In this document: positions 1 through 9,767 of the stretch, piece after piece
Layout of the letters: the number at the start of each line of letters is the position of its first letter
Position numbering within the stretch: the stretch's first letter is position 1
From: Cupriavidus yeoncheonensis
GTDB lineage: Bacteria; Pseudomonadota; Gammaproteobacteria; Burkholderiales; Burkholderiaceae
Length of the DNA: 64,000 nt
Reading direction: 5' to 3'
Assembly (NCBI RefSeq): GCF_905397275.1
Contig: NZ_CAJPUY010000014.1
Location: forward strand, 1 to 64,000
The notes under the pieces: generated by a model
Seen by the model: only the letters and a program-made list of their open reading frames with translations
Database searches by the model: none
Told to the model about the DNA's origin: nothing
Position numbers and translations under genes: made by a program

Positions 1-118
1 TGAAGGCCCGCAGGCTCGCCTGCACCGCAAGGCCGGATATAAGTCTGCAACCAGTCCTGCTCAAGCCAGCATGTTCGTCTTACCTTGCAAACCGGGGCGC
101 GTTCATATAAGAGTAAGT

Positions 119-290
119 CGCCGGCTACGCCGGCGAAACAGCGGCATCTGCCAAGAACGACAAACCAATCAAAACCCCCGCCGGCTACGCCGGCGAAACA
201 GCAGCGCATGCCAAGCGCGACACACCAATCAAAACTCTGCCGGCTACGCCGGCCAAACAGCGGCGCCAGCCAAGAACAACAACCCAACAC
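119..290. repeat. Three tandem ~60-bp repeats, each with a GCCGGC hairpin
   Basis: Three head-to-tail copies begin near 119, 179 and 239, with periods of 60 and 59 bp. Each opens with the perfect inverted repeat GCCGGC-TAC-GCCGGC (120-134, 180-194, 239-253) and continues with AAACAGC, then CCAAG and an A/C-rich tail containing CCAATCAAAAC in the first two copies. Copies one and two are the most alike and the third has drifted. The array sits just downstream of the last gene of the minus-strand cox operon, so its hairpins could end or protect that transcript. That role is inferred. Bases 1-118 contain nothing I can recognise. Confidence 0.8.
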
Positions 291-896
291 CTACCTCACA
301 TCCCCCGGCAAATCCACATCCCTGAACGCCCCCTCATCCTCCGTCAGGATCCTCGTCACCGGCTGCGCCTTCAGCAGCGCCCTGGCCCCCTCATCGCCGT
401 CGAGCCTGAGCAACTCCTCTCGCCAGGCCGCGCCAAATCCAACCGGATGCCCGCGCTGCCCGTTGCGCCACGGCGCGGCGATGGTGTCGGGCGTGGTGAT
501 GGTCAGCGCCACGGCCCTGACCAGTTCCATCGGCAACCACGGCATGTCGGCGAGCGCCACGACCCAGCCGTGCGCCTCTGGCGTGGCGGCAACGGCGGCG
601 CGCAACGCGGCGCCCATGCCGGCCTCGGCCTCGGCGGCTTCGACCACCCGGCAGCCGCCGCGACGCAATTCCTCGGCGAGCGCGGGATTCCCTGGCCGGA
701 TCACGGCGATCGAGTCGGGCAGCGCGGCGGCCAGGGTGCGCGCGCTGCGCCAGGCGATGGTGCGGCCGTCAGGCAGCTTTTCCAGCAGCTTGTTGCGCTG
801 GCCGTTGGCGTCGAAGCGCCGGCCGAACCCGGCCGCCAGAAGGATCCCGGTCGGCAGGTCGGTCTTGATCAGGGGAGCATTGCGGGCGGCGTTCAT
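291..896 (-). CDS. mocA: Molybdenum cofactor nucleotidyltransferase (MocA/MobA-like)
   Basis: A 201-residue member of the MobA-like NTP transferase family. By context it probably transfers CMP to Mo-molybdopterin, giving the cytosine-dinucleotide cofactor used by CO-dehydrogenase/xanthine-oxidase-type enzymes. The nucleotide-binding signature LAAGFGRRFD lies at about residues 20-29, and LADMPWLP near residue 115 fits the metal-binding/active-site loop. The length is normal for MocA. It is the last gene of the minus-strand cox operon and starts 9 nt after xdhC stops. The cofactor (MCD rather than MGD) is inferred from the adjacent xdhC and CutL-type genes, since sequence alone does not separate MocA from MobA securely. 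Confidence 0.85.
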   Translation of the reverse strand: MNAARNAPLIKTDLPTGILLAAGFGRRFDANGQRNKLLEKLPDGRTIAWRSARTLAAALPDSIAVIRPGNPALAEELRRGGCRVVEAAEAEAGMGAALRAAVAATPEAHGWVVALADMPWLPMELVRAVALTITTPDTIAAPWRNGQRGHPVGFGAAWREELLRLDGDEGARALLKAQPVTRILTEDEGAFRDVDLPGDVR

Positions 897-905
897 GGCG
901 CATCC

Positions 906-1928
906 TCAGGTGCTGCAGCTGCTGCCGGTGCCGGCGGCCATTTCCCGCGCCGCCTTGGCGCCTTCCACCTGGAGGATGTCGGGCAGCGAGACGTGGTTCT
1001 TGGCGGCCACCACCTCGGCCAGGATGGAGATCGCGATCTCGGGCGGCGTGCGGCTGCCGATGAAGATGCCGACCGGGCCGTGCAGGCGGGCCAGCTGTAC
1101 GTCGTTCAGGTCGAATTCCTTGAGGCGTTCGCGCCGCGCCTGGTTGTTGCGGCGCGAGCCCAGCGCGCCGACGTAGAACGCGCGCGTGCGCAACGCTTCC
1201 ATCAGCGCCAGGTCGTCGAGCTTGGGGTCGTGCGTCAGCGCGATCACCGCGCAACGCTCGTCGAGGTTCATCTCCGTCACGGTGTCGTCGGGCATGGTGC
1301 GCACCATGCTCACGCCCGGGATGTCCCACGTTTCCGTGTATTCCTCGCGCGGGTCGCACACGGTGACCTGGAAGCCCAGGCCCACGGCAATCTGGCACAG
1401 GTACTTCGACAACTGCCCCGCGCCGATCACCAGCATGCGATAGCGCGGGCCGTGGATGGTGCGCAGCGTCTGGCCGTCGAAGGCCAGGCCATCGGTGGCC
1501 TCGGCCGGGCCCAGCGTGGCGCTGCCGGTTGCCATGTCGAGCGTGCGCGTCACCAGCCGGCCGTTCTCGACGGCGTCGAGCAGTTCGGCGATGCCACTGG
1601 CCGGGGCGAGCGGCTCGGTCACCAGTTCGATGGTGCCGCCGCACGGCAGGCCGAAGCGGTGGGCTTCCTCGGCGCTGATGCCGTACTTGACCGATTCGGG
1701 GTGATCCGCGGTGATGCCGAGCCGGCGCACGCGGTCGATGAGATCGTCTTCGATGCAGCCGCCGGAAACCGAGCCGACGACGTACCCGTCATCGCGCACG
1801 GCCAGCATCGCGCCTTCGGGGCGGGGCGACGAGCCCCAGGTCCTGACTACCGTGACCAGCAGTACGCGGTGGCCTTCCTGCTGCCACCGTACGCTGCTTC
1901 TCAGGACTTCGAGATCCACGCTGTCCAT
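906..1928 (-). CDS. xdhC: XdhC/CoxI-family molybdenum hydroxylase maturation protein
   Basis: A 340-residue cytoplasmic accessory protein. XdhC proteins bind the molybdenum cofactor and help sulfurate and insert it into the large subunit of molybdenum hydroxylases. The N-terminal XdhC/CoxI part carries GSSPRPEGAML (about residue 32 onward) and GSVSGGCIEDD. The second half is a Rossmann fold with VIGAGQLSKY near residue 165. The protein ends in GSSCST, a cysteine-bearing tail. Its start lies 28 nt inside the end of coxG, which suggests translational coupling. It precedes mocA, the usual pairing for cofactor maturation and insertion. Confidence 0.9.
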   Translation of the reverse strand: MDSVDLEVLRSSVRWQQEGHRVLLVTVVRTWGSSPRPEGAMLAVRDDGYVVGSVSGGCIEDDLIDRVRRLGITADHPESVKYGISAEEAHRFGLPCGGTIELVTEPLAPASGIAELLDAVENGRLVTRTLDMATGSATLGPAEATDGLAFDGQTLRTIHGPRYRMLVIGAGQLSKYLCQIAVGLGFQVTVCDPREEYTETWDIPGVSMVRTMPDDTVTEMNLDERCAVIALTHDPKLDDLALMEALRTRAFYVGALGSRRNNQARRERLKEFDLNDVQLARLHGPVGIFIGSRTPPEIAISILAEVVAAKNHVSLPDILQVEGAKAAREMAAGTGSSCST

Positions 1929-2455
1929 GATCGCTTCCGCTTGGGTTCCTCTGTTGTTTGCGTCTCGCCGCCATCGGGGGCGGCGTCTTGTTGTGGTTCG
2001 GCTTCCTCGGGCGCCGGCGCGGCCAGTGCCTCGGTGAAACGCGTGAAGAAGGCCTCCGCCATCTTGCGCGCCGCGGCGTCTACCAGCCGCGAGCCGATCT
2101 GCGCGATCTTGCCGCCCACCTGCGCGTTGACCGCATACGTGAGAACCGTTTCGTCGCCGTCAGGTTCCAGCGTGACGCGCGCGGACCCCTTGCCGAACCC
2201 GGCCGCACCGCCCTGTCCGTCGAACTGGATGGTGTAGCTGTCCGGCGCCTGGATGTCCTGCAGCGCCATGCGGCCCTTGAAGCGCGCCTTGACCGGGCCG
2301 ACCGCCGCGGTCAAGGCGAGCTGGTAGGCATTTTCGCCGTCAGGCTCGATGCTCTCACATCCGGGGATGCACTGCTTGAGCAGCGCCGTGTCGTTGAGCG
2401 CTTCCCATGCCACTTGCTGGGGCACCGGCAGGCGCTGGCTCTGGTTCATTTCCAT
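1901..2455 (-). CDS. coxG: CoxG-family SRPBCC protein (CO dehydrogenase subunit G)
   Basis: A 184-residue SRPBCC-fold protein. CoxG is not part of the catalytic trimer. In the Oligotropha-type system it helps anchor the enzyme to the cytoplasmic membrane. Residues 1-150 show the family pattern, with IPGCESIEPDGENAYQL near the start and the helix QVGGKIAQIGSRLVDAAARK towards the end of the domain. A Pro/Glu/Ala-rich linker leads to a short basic tail (KRKRSWTAWISKS) that could contact the membrane; that is an inference. It starts 25 nt after coxE and overlaps xdhC by 28 nt. Confidence 0.87.
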   Translation of the reverse strand: MEMNQSQRLPVPQQVAWEALNDTALLKQCIPGCESIEPDGENAYQLALTAAVGPVKARFKGRMALQDIQAPDSYTIQFDGQGGAAGFGKGSARVTLEPDGDETVLTYAVNAQVGGKIAQIGSRLVDAAARKMAEAFFTRFTEALAAPAPEEAEPQQDAAPDGGETQTTEEPKRKRSWTAWISKS

Positions 2456-2480
2456 GGGGCGGGCTCCTTGTCTGCGTGAT

Positions 2481-3707
2481 TTATTTCATAGGTGAAACGA
2501 AGGCCGTGCCGGCGCCCGGTTCGGACAGCAGGGTCTGCAGCGCGAGCAGGCTGTCGAGGTTATGCGCCGGACGCAGCGCGTCCACATGCGGCAGGATGGC
2601 CTGCACGCCGCGCGCCTGCGGCGTGAAGCCCGGGTAGCGCAGCAGCGGGTTGAGCCAGATGATGCGGTGCGCGAAGCGCCGCAGCCGCGCCATCTCCTGG
2701 CCCAGCAGGTCGATGTGTTCGTGGTCGAGCCCGTCGGTGACCAGCAGCACCGTGGCGCGTCCGGACAGCGTGCGGCGAGCCCATTGGCGATTGAAGCTCG
2801 CCAGCGCCTCGCCGATGCGTGTGCCGCCGGCCCAGTCGCGCACCTGGCCGGTGATGACGGCCACGGCCTCGTCCGGGTCGCGTTCGCGCAGGGCGCGCGT
2901 GATGTTGGTGAGCCGCGTGCCGAACAGGAACACGGACAGCCGCTCGCGCGAGAGCGTCAGGGCATGGCAGAAGTACAGCACCGCGCGCGAGTACTGGCTC
3001 ATCGATCCGGAGATGTCGAGCAGCAGCACCACCGGCGGCTTGCGCTCGGCGTGGCGGCGGTATTTCCAGCGCAGCCATTCGCCGTGCTGGCGTACCGCGA
3101 GGCGCGCGCTGGCGCGCAGGTCGGCGTGGGTGCCGTTGCTGGACGGACGCAGCCGGCGTGTGCGTTCCATGGCCAGGTGCGCGCGGCGCTTGCGCACAAG
3201 ATGCTGCAGCGCGCGCCATTCCTGCGCGGTCAGCGTCTCGAAATCGCGCTGCGCCAGACGTTCCTGGTCCGAGAAGGTAAGCGGTACCGCCATGCGTTCC
3301 GCTTCCGTCTGCTGCGGCCGCGCGGGCAGGTCGGGCTGGCGTGCCGCGAGGGCGTCGGCAAGGCGGTTGCTGCGACGCGGCGGCGGTGCGCCGGCATCGA
3401 CGCGCGGCAGCAGCATCGCGCGCAGCTTGCCTTCCCAGTCGGGGTCGCGCCAGAACAGGTCGAACGCGGCGTCGAACAGTGGCCGCTGGTCGGGGCCCGA
3501 CAGCACCAGCGCGGCCAGCGCCGCGCGGACGTCGCCGCGCCGGCCGATATCCACGTATTGCAGCGCATCGAGCGCGTCGACCGAATGCGCGGGCGACAGC
3601 GCGAAGCCGCCGTCGTGCAGCAGGCGCATGAAATGCGCGACGTTGCGTGCCAGCACCGGCAGGGCGGGGCCGGGCTTGCCGGCGCGGGCAGGGTGCAGCG
3701 TGGCCAT
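2481..3707 (-). CDS. coxE: CoxE-like von Willebrand factor A domain protein
   Basis: A 408-residue VWA-domain protein. CoxE works with the AAA+ protein CoxD in building the [CuSMoO2] or related active site of aerobic CO-dehydrogenase-type enzymes. The metal-ion-dependent adhesion site is visible as DISGSMSQYSR (about residue 232), followed by the threonine loop GGTRIGEALASF (about 293) and the aspartate motif VTDGLDHE (about 320). The first 200 residues are helical and basic, as usual for CoxE. Only 3 nt separate it from the upstream coxD stop, so the two are almost certainly co-translated. Length is normal. Confidence 0.88.
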   Translation of the reverse strand: MATLHPARAGKPGPALPVLARNVAHFMRLLHDGGFALSPAHSVDALDALQYVDIGRRGDVRAALAALVLSGPDQRPLFDAAFDLFWRDPDWEGKLRAMLLPRVDAGAPPPRRSNRLADALAARQPDLPARPQQTEAERMAVPLTFSDQERLAQRDFETLTAQEWRALQHLVRKRRAHLAMERTRRLRPSSNGTHADLRASARLAVRQHGEWLRWKYRRHAERKPPVVLLLDISGSMSQYSRAVLYFCHALTLSRERLSVFLFGTRLTNITRALRERDPDEAVAVITGQVRDWAGGTRIGEALASFNRQWARRTLSGRATVLLVTDGLDHEHIDLLGQEMARLRRFAHRIIWLNPLLRYPGFTPQARGVQAILPHVDALRPAHNLDSLLALQTLLSEPGAGTAFVSPMK

Positions 3708-3710
3708 GGA

Positions 3711-4610
3711 TCAGGTCGCGGCGGCCGGTGTGCCCGCGAGCAGTTCGGCCACGGTGGGGCCATCGGCGCGGGCCAGGTCGTCCTGGTACTTGAGCAGCAC
3801 ACCGAGCGTGTCGCGCACGGACTGGGGGTCCAGCTCGGTCACGCCGAGTGCGGACAATGCGCGGCACCAGTCGATGGCCTCGGCGATGCCAGGGGCCTTG
3901 AACAGGTCGATCCCGCGCAGCCGGTGGATGAAATCGACGGCCTGTGCCTGCAGCCGCGCGGCGGCTTCCGGCGCGCGCGCGGCGACGATCTGCAGTTCGC
4001 GGTCGCGCTGCGGATAGCCCATCCACTGGTACAGGCAGCGGCGCTTGAGCGCGTCGTGCACCTCGCGCGTGCGGTTGGACGTGACGATGATCAGCGGGGG
4101 CCGCTCGGCCCGGATCACGCCGATTTCGGGGATCGACACCTGGTATTCGGACAGTATCTCCAGCAGGAACGCTTCGAACGGTTCATCGGCGCGGTCGATC
4201 TCGTCGATCAGCAGCACGCGCGGCGCGCCGGGCGCGGCGGGGTCTGGCAGCAGGGCTTCGAGCAGCGGGCGCTTGAGCAGGTAATCGTCGTGATAGAGCG
4301 ACTGGGCTTCGGGGCGCTCGCCGCGCGCTTCGGCTACGCGCAGGGCCATGATCTGGCGCGGATAGTCCCACTCGTACAGGGCGCTGGCCGCATCGAGGCC
4401 TTCGTAGCACTGCAGGCGCAGCAGGCGCGTGCCCATGACTTCGGCCATGGCCTGCGCCAGGGCGGTCTTGCCTACGCCGGGTTCGCCTTCGAGGAACAGG
4501 GGGCGCTGCATGCGCAGGGCGAGGTACAGCACCGTCGCGGTTTCGCGGTCGGCGAAGTATTGATGGGATTGCAGGAGGGACTGGGTGTGGTCGATGGAGG
4601 TGGGTTGCAT
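3711..4610 (-). CDS. coxD: CoxD-like MoxR-family AAA+ ATPase
   Basis: A 299-residue MoxR-type AAA+ ATPase, the chaperone partner of the VWA protein CoxE in maturation of CO-dehydrogenase-like enzymes. Walker A is GEPGVGKT (residues 42-49), Walker B is VLLIDEIDRAD (about 137), and sensor/arginine-finger regions follow. I chose the ATG at 4610 (MQPTSIDHTQ) because homologues as I recall them begin there. An in-frame ATG at 4670 would add 20 residues and has AAGGAGG only 2 nt upstream, but that stretch belongs to the palindromic repeat element described at 4671-4869. The element separates coxD from the structural gene cutM. Confidence 0.85.
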   Translation of the reverse strand: MQPTSIDHTQSLLQSHQYFADRETATVLYLALRMQRPLFLEGEPGVGKTALAQAMAEVMGTRLLRLQCYEGLDAASALYEWDYPRQIMALRVAEARGERPEAQSLYHDDYLLKRPLLEALLPDPAAPGAPRVLLIDEIDRADEPFEAFLLEILSEYQVSIPEIGVIRAERPPLIIVTSNRTREVHDALKRRCLYQWMGYPQRDRELQIVAARAPEAAARLQAQAVDFIHRLRGIDLFKAPGIAEAIDWCRALSALGVTELDPQSVRDTLGVLLKYQDDLARADGPTVAELLAGTPAAAT

Positions 4611-4670
4611 TTGCAGCGTGTCGCGAGTCGTTACTTCATGCGTTGTTGCTTGGCTTGGCGCCCCAGGCAT

Positions 4671-4869
4671 AGCCTCCTTGGGAGGCTACTTCTTCTTTGT
4701 CTCGCCAAAGAAGAAGCAAGAAAGGCGACCCCGTGATCGGCGACACCCCCTCGCACTGGGCCGGCTCCGCGGCGCTCGCGCAAAACTCGCGGCCTGAACG
4801 GCCGCTCAGACACTGCGCGAGCTTGTCCGGGGCTACGCCCCGGACGACCGCGGAGCCGGCCCAGCGCGA
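4671..4869. repeat. Palindromic cloverleaf-like repeat element
   Basis: A dense set of perfect inverted repeats fills the cutM-coxD gap. AGCCTCC/GGAGGCT pairs 4671-4677 with 4681-4687. CTTCTTCTTTG pairs 4689-4699 with 4706-4716. A long outer arm CTGGGCCGGCTCCGCGG (4756-4772) pairs with 4848-4864 and extends to 22 bp with one mismatch. Inside it lie two hairpin branches: 4774-4782/4814-4822 (GCTCGCGCA) enclosing GCGGCC/GGCCGC at 4789-4805, and GTCCGGGGC/GCCCCGGAC at 4825-4845. Drawn together they form a three-way junction. No coding sequence is credible here. It looks like a dispersed intergenic element; whether it occurs elsewhere in the genome cannot be seen from this window. Confidence 0.75.
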
Positions 4870-4970
4870 GGCGCCGCTCAAGGGGGAGAGAACAACCAAA
4901 CCATCGCGGTTCAGGCTGCGTGGCTTGTGTCGCCATTCTTGTTGAGCGGCGTCCGCGTTGCAGCCGGTTG

Positions 4971-5765
4971 CTATCCGGCGGCCTCTACCGCCCTCGCCGC
5001 CAGTACCGGGATCAGGTGGGCTCTGTACTCGGCCGATGCGTGCAGGTCGGCGTTGAGTCGTGATGGATCGACCTTTGCCGCCTTCGCCGCCGCTGGCGTG
5101 AAGTTTGCTGCCAGCGCCTGTTCCAGCGGCTGGCAGCGGAATACGCTGTCGGCCGCGCCGGTGACGGCGACGCGCACGTTGCCGCCGGTGCGCGCGACCA
5201 TCACGCCGACCAGCGCGAAGCGCGAGGCCGGATTGCGGAACTTGATGTAGGCGGCTTTCTCGGGCACCGGGAAGCGCACGGCGGTGATCAGCTCGTCGGG
5301 CGCCAGCGCGGTTTCGTACAGGCCCTTGAAGAAGTTGTCGGCGGTGATGGTGCGGCGGTCGGTGACCACGGTGGCGTTCAGGCCGAGCACGGCGGCGGGG
5401 TAGCACGCGGCGGGATCGTCGTTGGCGAGCGAGCCGCCGATGGTGCCCATCGCGCGTACCTGGCGGTCGCCGATGCCGTCGGCCAGCGCAGCCAGTGCGG
5501 GAATGCGCTGGCGTACGTCGGCGTTGGCAGCGACGTCGGCATGGCGCGCGGCGGCGCCGATCACCACTTCGTTGCCTTCGACGCGGATGTCGGCCATGCC
5601 GGGAATGCGGGCCACGTCGATGAGCGTCGAGGGCGCGGCAAGCCGCAGCTTCATTGCCGCAAGCAGGCTCTGGCCGCCGGCCAGGAACTTGGCGTCCGGA
5701 TCGGCCTTGAGCTTGGCGACGGCCGCCTTGGCATCCGCCGCGCGTTCAAACTGGAATGCGTACAT
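4971..5765 (-). CDS. cutM: Molybdenum hydroxylase FAD-binding medium subunit (CutM/CoxM-like)
   Basis: A 264-residue FAD-binding subunit of a xanthine-oxidase-family heterotrimer. It takes electrons from the 2Fe-2S subunit and passes them to an acceptor. The FAD-binding motifs are AGGQSLLAAMKLRLA (about residues 30-44) and TIGGSLANDDPAACYPAA (about 108), both canonical for CoxM/CutM. The length is slightly short of the usual 280-290 residues but no domain seems missing. It follows cutL by 30 nt, giving the small-large-medium order. The repeat element begins about 100 nt after its stop. Confidence 0.9.
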   Translation of the reverse strand: MYAFQFERAADAKAAVAKLKADPDAKFLAGGQSLLAAMKLRLAAPSTLIDVARIPGMADIRVEGNEVVIGAAARHADVAANADVRQRIPALAALADGIGDRQVRAMGTIGGSLANDDPAACYPAAVLGLNATVVTDRRTITADNFFKGLYETALAPDELITAVRFPVPEKAAYIKFRNPASRFALVGVMVARTGGNVRVAVTGAADSVFRCQPLEQALAANFTPAAAKAAKVDPSRLNADLHASAEYRAHLIPVLAARAVEAAG

Positions 5766-5795
5766 GTCGGTTTCCTTTACGGTTCGTCGGCGGGC

Positions 5796-8180
<2,385 letters not shown>

Positions 8181-8192
8181 GGCTGGGCTCCG

Positions 8193-8708
8193 TTACTGTG
8201 CGTCAGCGCTCGCGGCGCTGCCCGCGCGCATGGCGGCCTGGCCCTGCTGCACGGCCTTGACGATGTTGTGGTAGCCCGTGCAGCGGCACAGGTTGCCTTC
8301 GAGCTGCTGGCGGATGGCGGTGGCATCGGCGTCTGGCTGTGCCTGCACCAGTGCGGTCGCTGCCATGACCATGCCAGGCGTGCAGAAGCCGCACTGCAGG
8401 CCGTGGCATTCGCGGAAGGCTTCCTGCATCGGGTGCATGGCGGGCGCGCCGTTGCCGGTACTTGTGCCGGCAAGTCCTTCGATGGTGGTGACCTGGGCCC
8501 CGTCGGCCTGCACGGCGAGGATATTGCAGGACTTGATCGCGCGTCCGTCCAGGTGGACTGTGCACGCGCCGCACTGCGCGGTGTCGCAGCCGACATGGGT
8601 GCCGGTCAGGCGAAGCTGTTCGCGCAGGAACTGGACCAGGAGGGTGTTGGGTTCTACCTGGGCGTCAACGGGCTTGCCATTGACCGTCAGGCGGATCGGA
8701 ATCGCCAT
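8193..8708 (-). CDS. cutS: Molybdenum hydroxylase 2Fe-2S small subunit (CutS/CoxS-like)
   Basis: A 171-residue electron-transfer subunit with two [2Fe-2S] clusters. The N-terminal plant-ferredoxin-like cluster is bound by [15 protein letters not shown] and a later Cys in KSC. The C-terminal cluster is bound by QCGFCTPGM and LCRCTGY. I chose the ATG at 8708 ([11 protein letters not shown]), which has GGAG 6 nt upstream on the minus strand and matches the family start; an in-frame ATG at 8780 would add 24 unlikely residues. It is the first gene of the eight-gene minus-strand operon that runs to 291. Confidence 0.92.
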   Translation of the reverse strand: MAIPIRLTVNGKPVDAQVEPNTLLVQFLREQLRLTGTHVGCDTAQCGACTVHLDGRAIKSCNILAVQADGAQVTTIEGLAGTSTGNGAPAMHPMQEAFRECHGLQCGFCTPGMVMAATALVQAQPDADATAIRQQLEGNLCRCTGYHNIVKAVQQGQAAMRAGSAASADAQ

Positions 8709-9029
8709 GCTTGTCTCCATGTGGGTGGACGCGCATGACCAATTCCCAGAAACCCGAAAGAACAGCGCGGGACTGGCCACGACGCGGTACTGCCGTTTGC
8801 TACGGCTATTTCGTGATATTGGTGCTGCCGGTGCTGCCCACGGCGAATGCCGTGCGGGAGAAAAACCCCCGGCGGCCGGCGAACGTCTGGCCGCGACGGG
8901 CTCTAACAGTTAATCACAAATCGCCCGGCGCTGCCATGCGGGTTGCCCGCGCCCGGAAAGGGGACGGCTAGAATGGTTGAAGCCACCCGGGCACTCCCCT
9001 GGCACGACTCCGATACCCAGCCCCACGAC
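8709..9029. other. Divergent intergenic region between cutS and the YqaA gene
   Basis: This ~320-bp gap must carry the promoters of the minus-strand cox operon and the plus-strand YqaA gene. The clearest site is a -10-like TAGAAT at 8969-8974 on the plus strand. TTGCCC at 8943-8948 is 20 bp away from it, too far for a confident -35. I see no convincing sigma-70 or sigma-54 promoter for the cox side and no palindromic operator. No small gene is supported. Confidence 0.4.
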
Positions 9030-9608
9030 ATGGAAGCCTTCTTCGACTGGCTGTTCGACATTGTCGCCCTCCCCAAGGTGGGCCTGCCCGCCATCTTCGT
9101 CGTCAGCCTGGTGTCGGCCACGCTGCTGCCGCTCGGCTCGGAACCGGCGGTGTTCGGCTATATCAAGCTCAACCCGCACATGTTCTGGCCGGCCGTGGTG
9201 GTGGCCACGCTCGGGAATACCGCCGGCGGCGCCATCGACTGGTGGCTGGGCTACGCGGCCAAGCTCGCGCTGGTGCGCTACCGCAAACGGCGCCAGGAGC
9301 GCGAGCACGAGCAAGAGCATCTGGAGCATCGGAAGCATGTGCGCAAGCCCACCAAGCCGAAGCTCGATGCGCGCTATTTCCACTGGATGCGGCGGCTGGG
9401 CCCGCCCACGCTGCTGCTATCGTGGTTGCCGGCTATTGGTGATCCATTATGCACTTTGGCGGGTTGGCTGCGGCTGCCGTTCTGGCCGAGCCTGGTTTAT
9501 ATGGCGATCGGCAAATTCCTGCGCTATCTGGCCATGACTGCCAGCCTGCTGTGGATACCGGACAGTTTTTGGCACAACATTGCTGAAATGTTCAGGGCCT
9601 GGTTCTGA
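9030..9608 (+). CDS. YqaA family (SNARE-associated/DedA-like) membrane protein
   Basis: A 192-residue integral membrane protein of the YqaA/VTT (SNARE_assoc) family, related to DedA proteins, some of which act as lipid scramblases or transporters; the exact role here is unknown. The signature ISATLLPLGSEPAVF-type stretch appears as SATLLPLGSEPAVFGY, followed by GNTAGGAIDWWLGY. A charged His/Glu/Arg-rich cytoplasmic loop (about residues 85-115) and two more hydrophobic segments follow. I chose ATG 9030 (MEAFFDWLFD) because family members begin about there. An upstream ATG at 8973 adds 19 residues and overlaps a possible -10 element. Confidence 0.8.
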   Translation: MEAFFDWLFDIVALPKVGLPAIFVVSLVSATLLPLGSEPAVFGYIKLNPHMFWPAVVVATLGNTAGGAIDWWLGYAAKLALVRYRKRRQEREHEQEHLEHRKHVRKPTKPKLDARYFHWMRRLGPPTLLLSWLPAIGDPLCTLAGWLRLPFWPSLVYMAIGKFLRYLAMTASLLWIPDSFWHNIAEMFRAWF

Positions 9609-9678
9609 ACCGGCATGTGGCCGGCGGCACACAAAGCGGCGCTAAACCCTTGTTCCGACTCGGGTTGTGCCATGTTGC

Positions 9679-9709
9679 GGCGCGGCGAAACCGCGCCATG
9701 CAGTACAAT
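9679..9709 (+). promoter_or_regulatory. Hairpin plus -10-like TACAAT upstream of the large oxidoreductase gene
   Basis: The 159-bp gap contains a perfect stem GGCGCGG (9679-9685) with CCGCGCC (9691-9697), loop CGAAA, and then a -10-like TACAAT at 9704-9709. No -35 sits at 16-18 bp, so the promoter assignment is weak. The hairpin could instead close the YqaA transcript, although it lacks a T-run. Confidence 0.35.
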
Positions 9710-9767
9710 CGCCCTTTAATGAACGATCGGCGCACACCTTCCGTGCGCAGCAGGAAGCGGTCCCCCC

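Noticed and set aside
119..290. CRISPR array
   Set aside because: Three copies at 59-60 bp with no separate unique spacers; the whole unit is repeated, and no cas genes are present.
4743..4870. Insertion sequence remnant
   Set aside because: No transposase fragment or target-site duplication is visible; only nested palindromes are seen.
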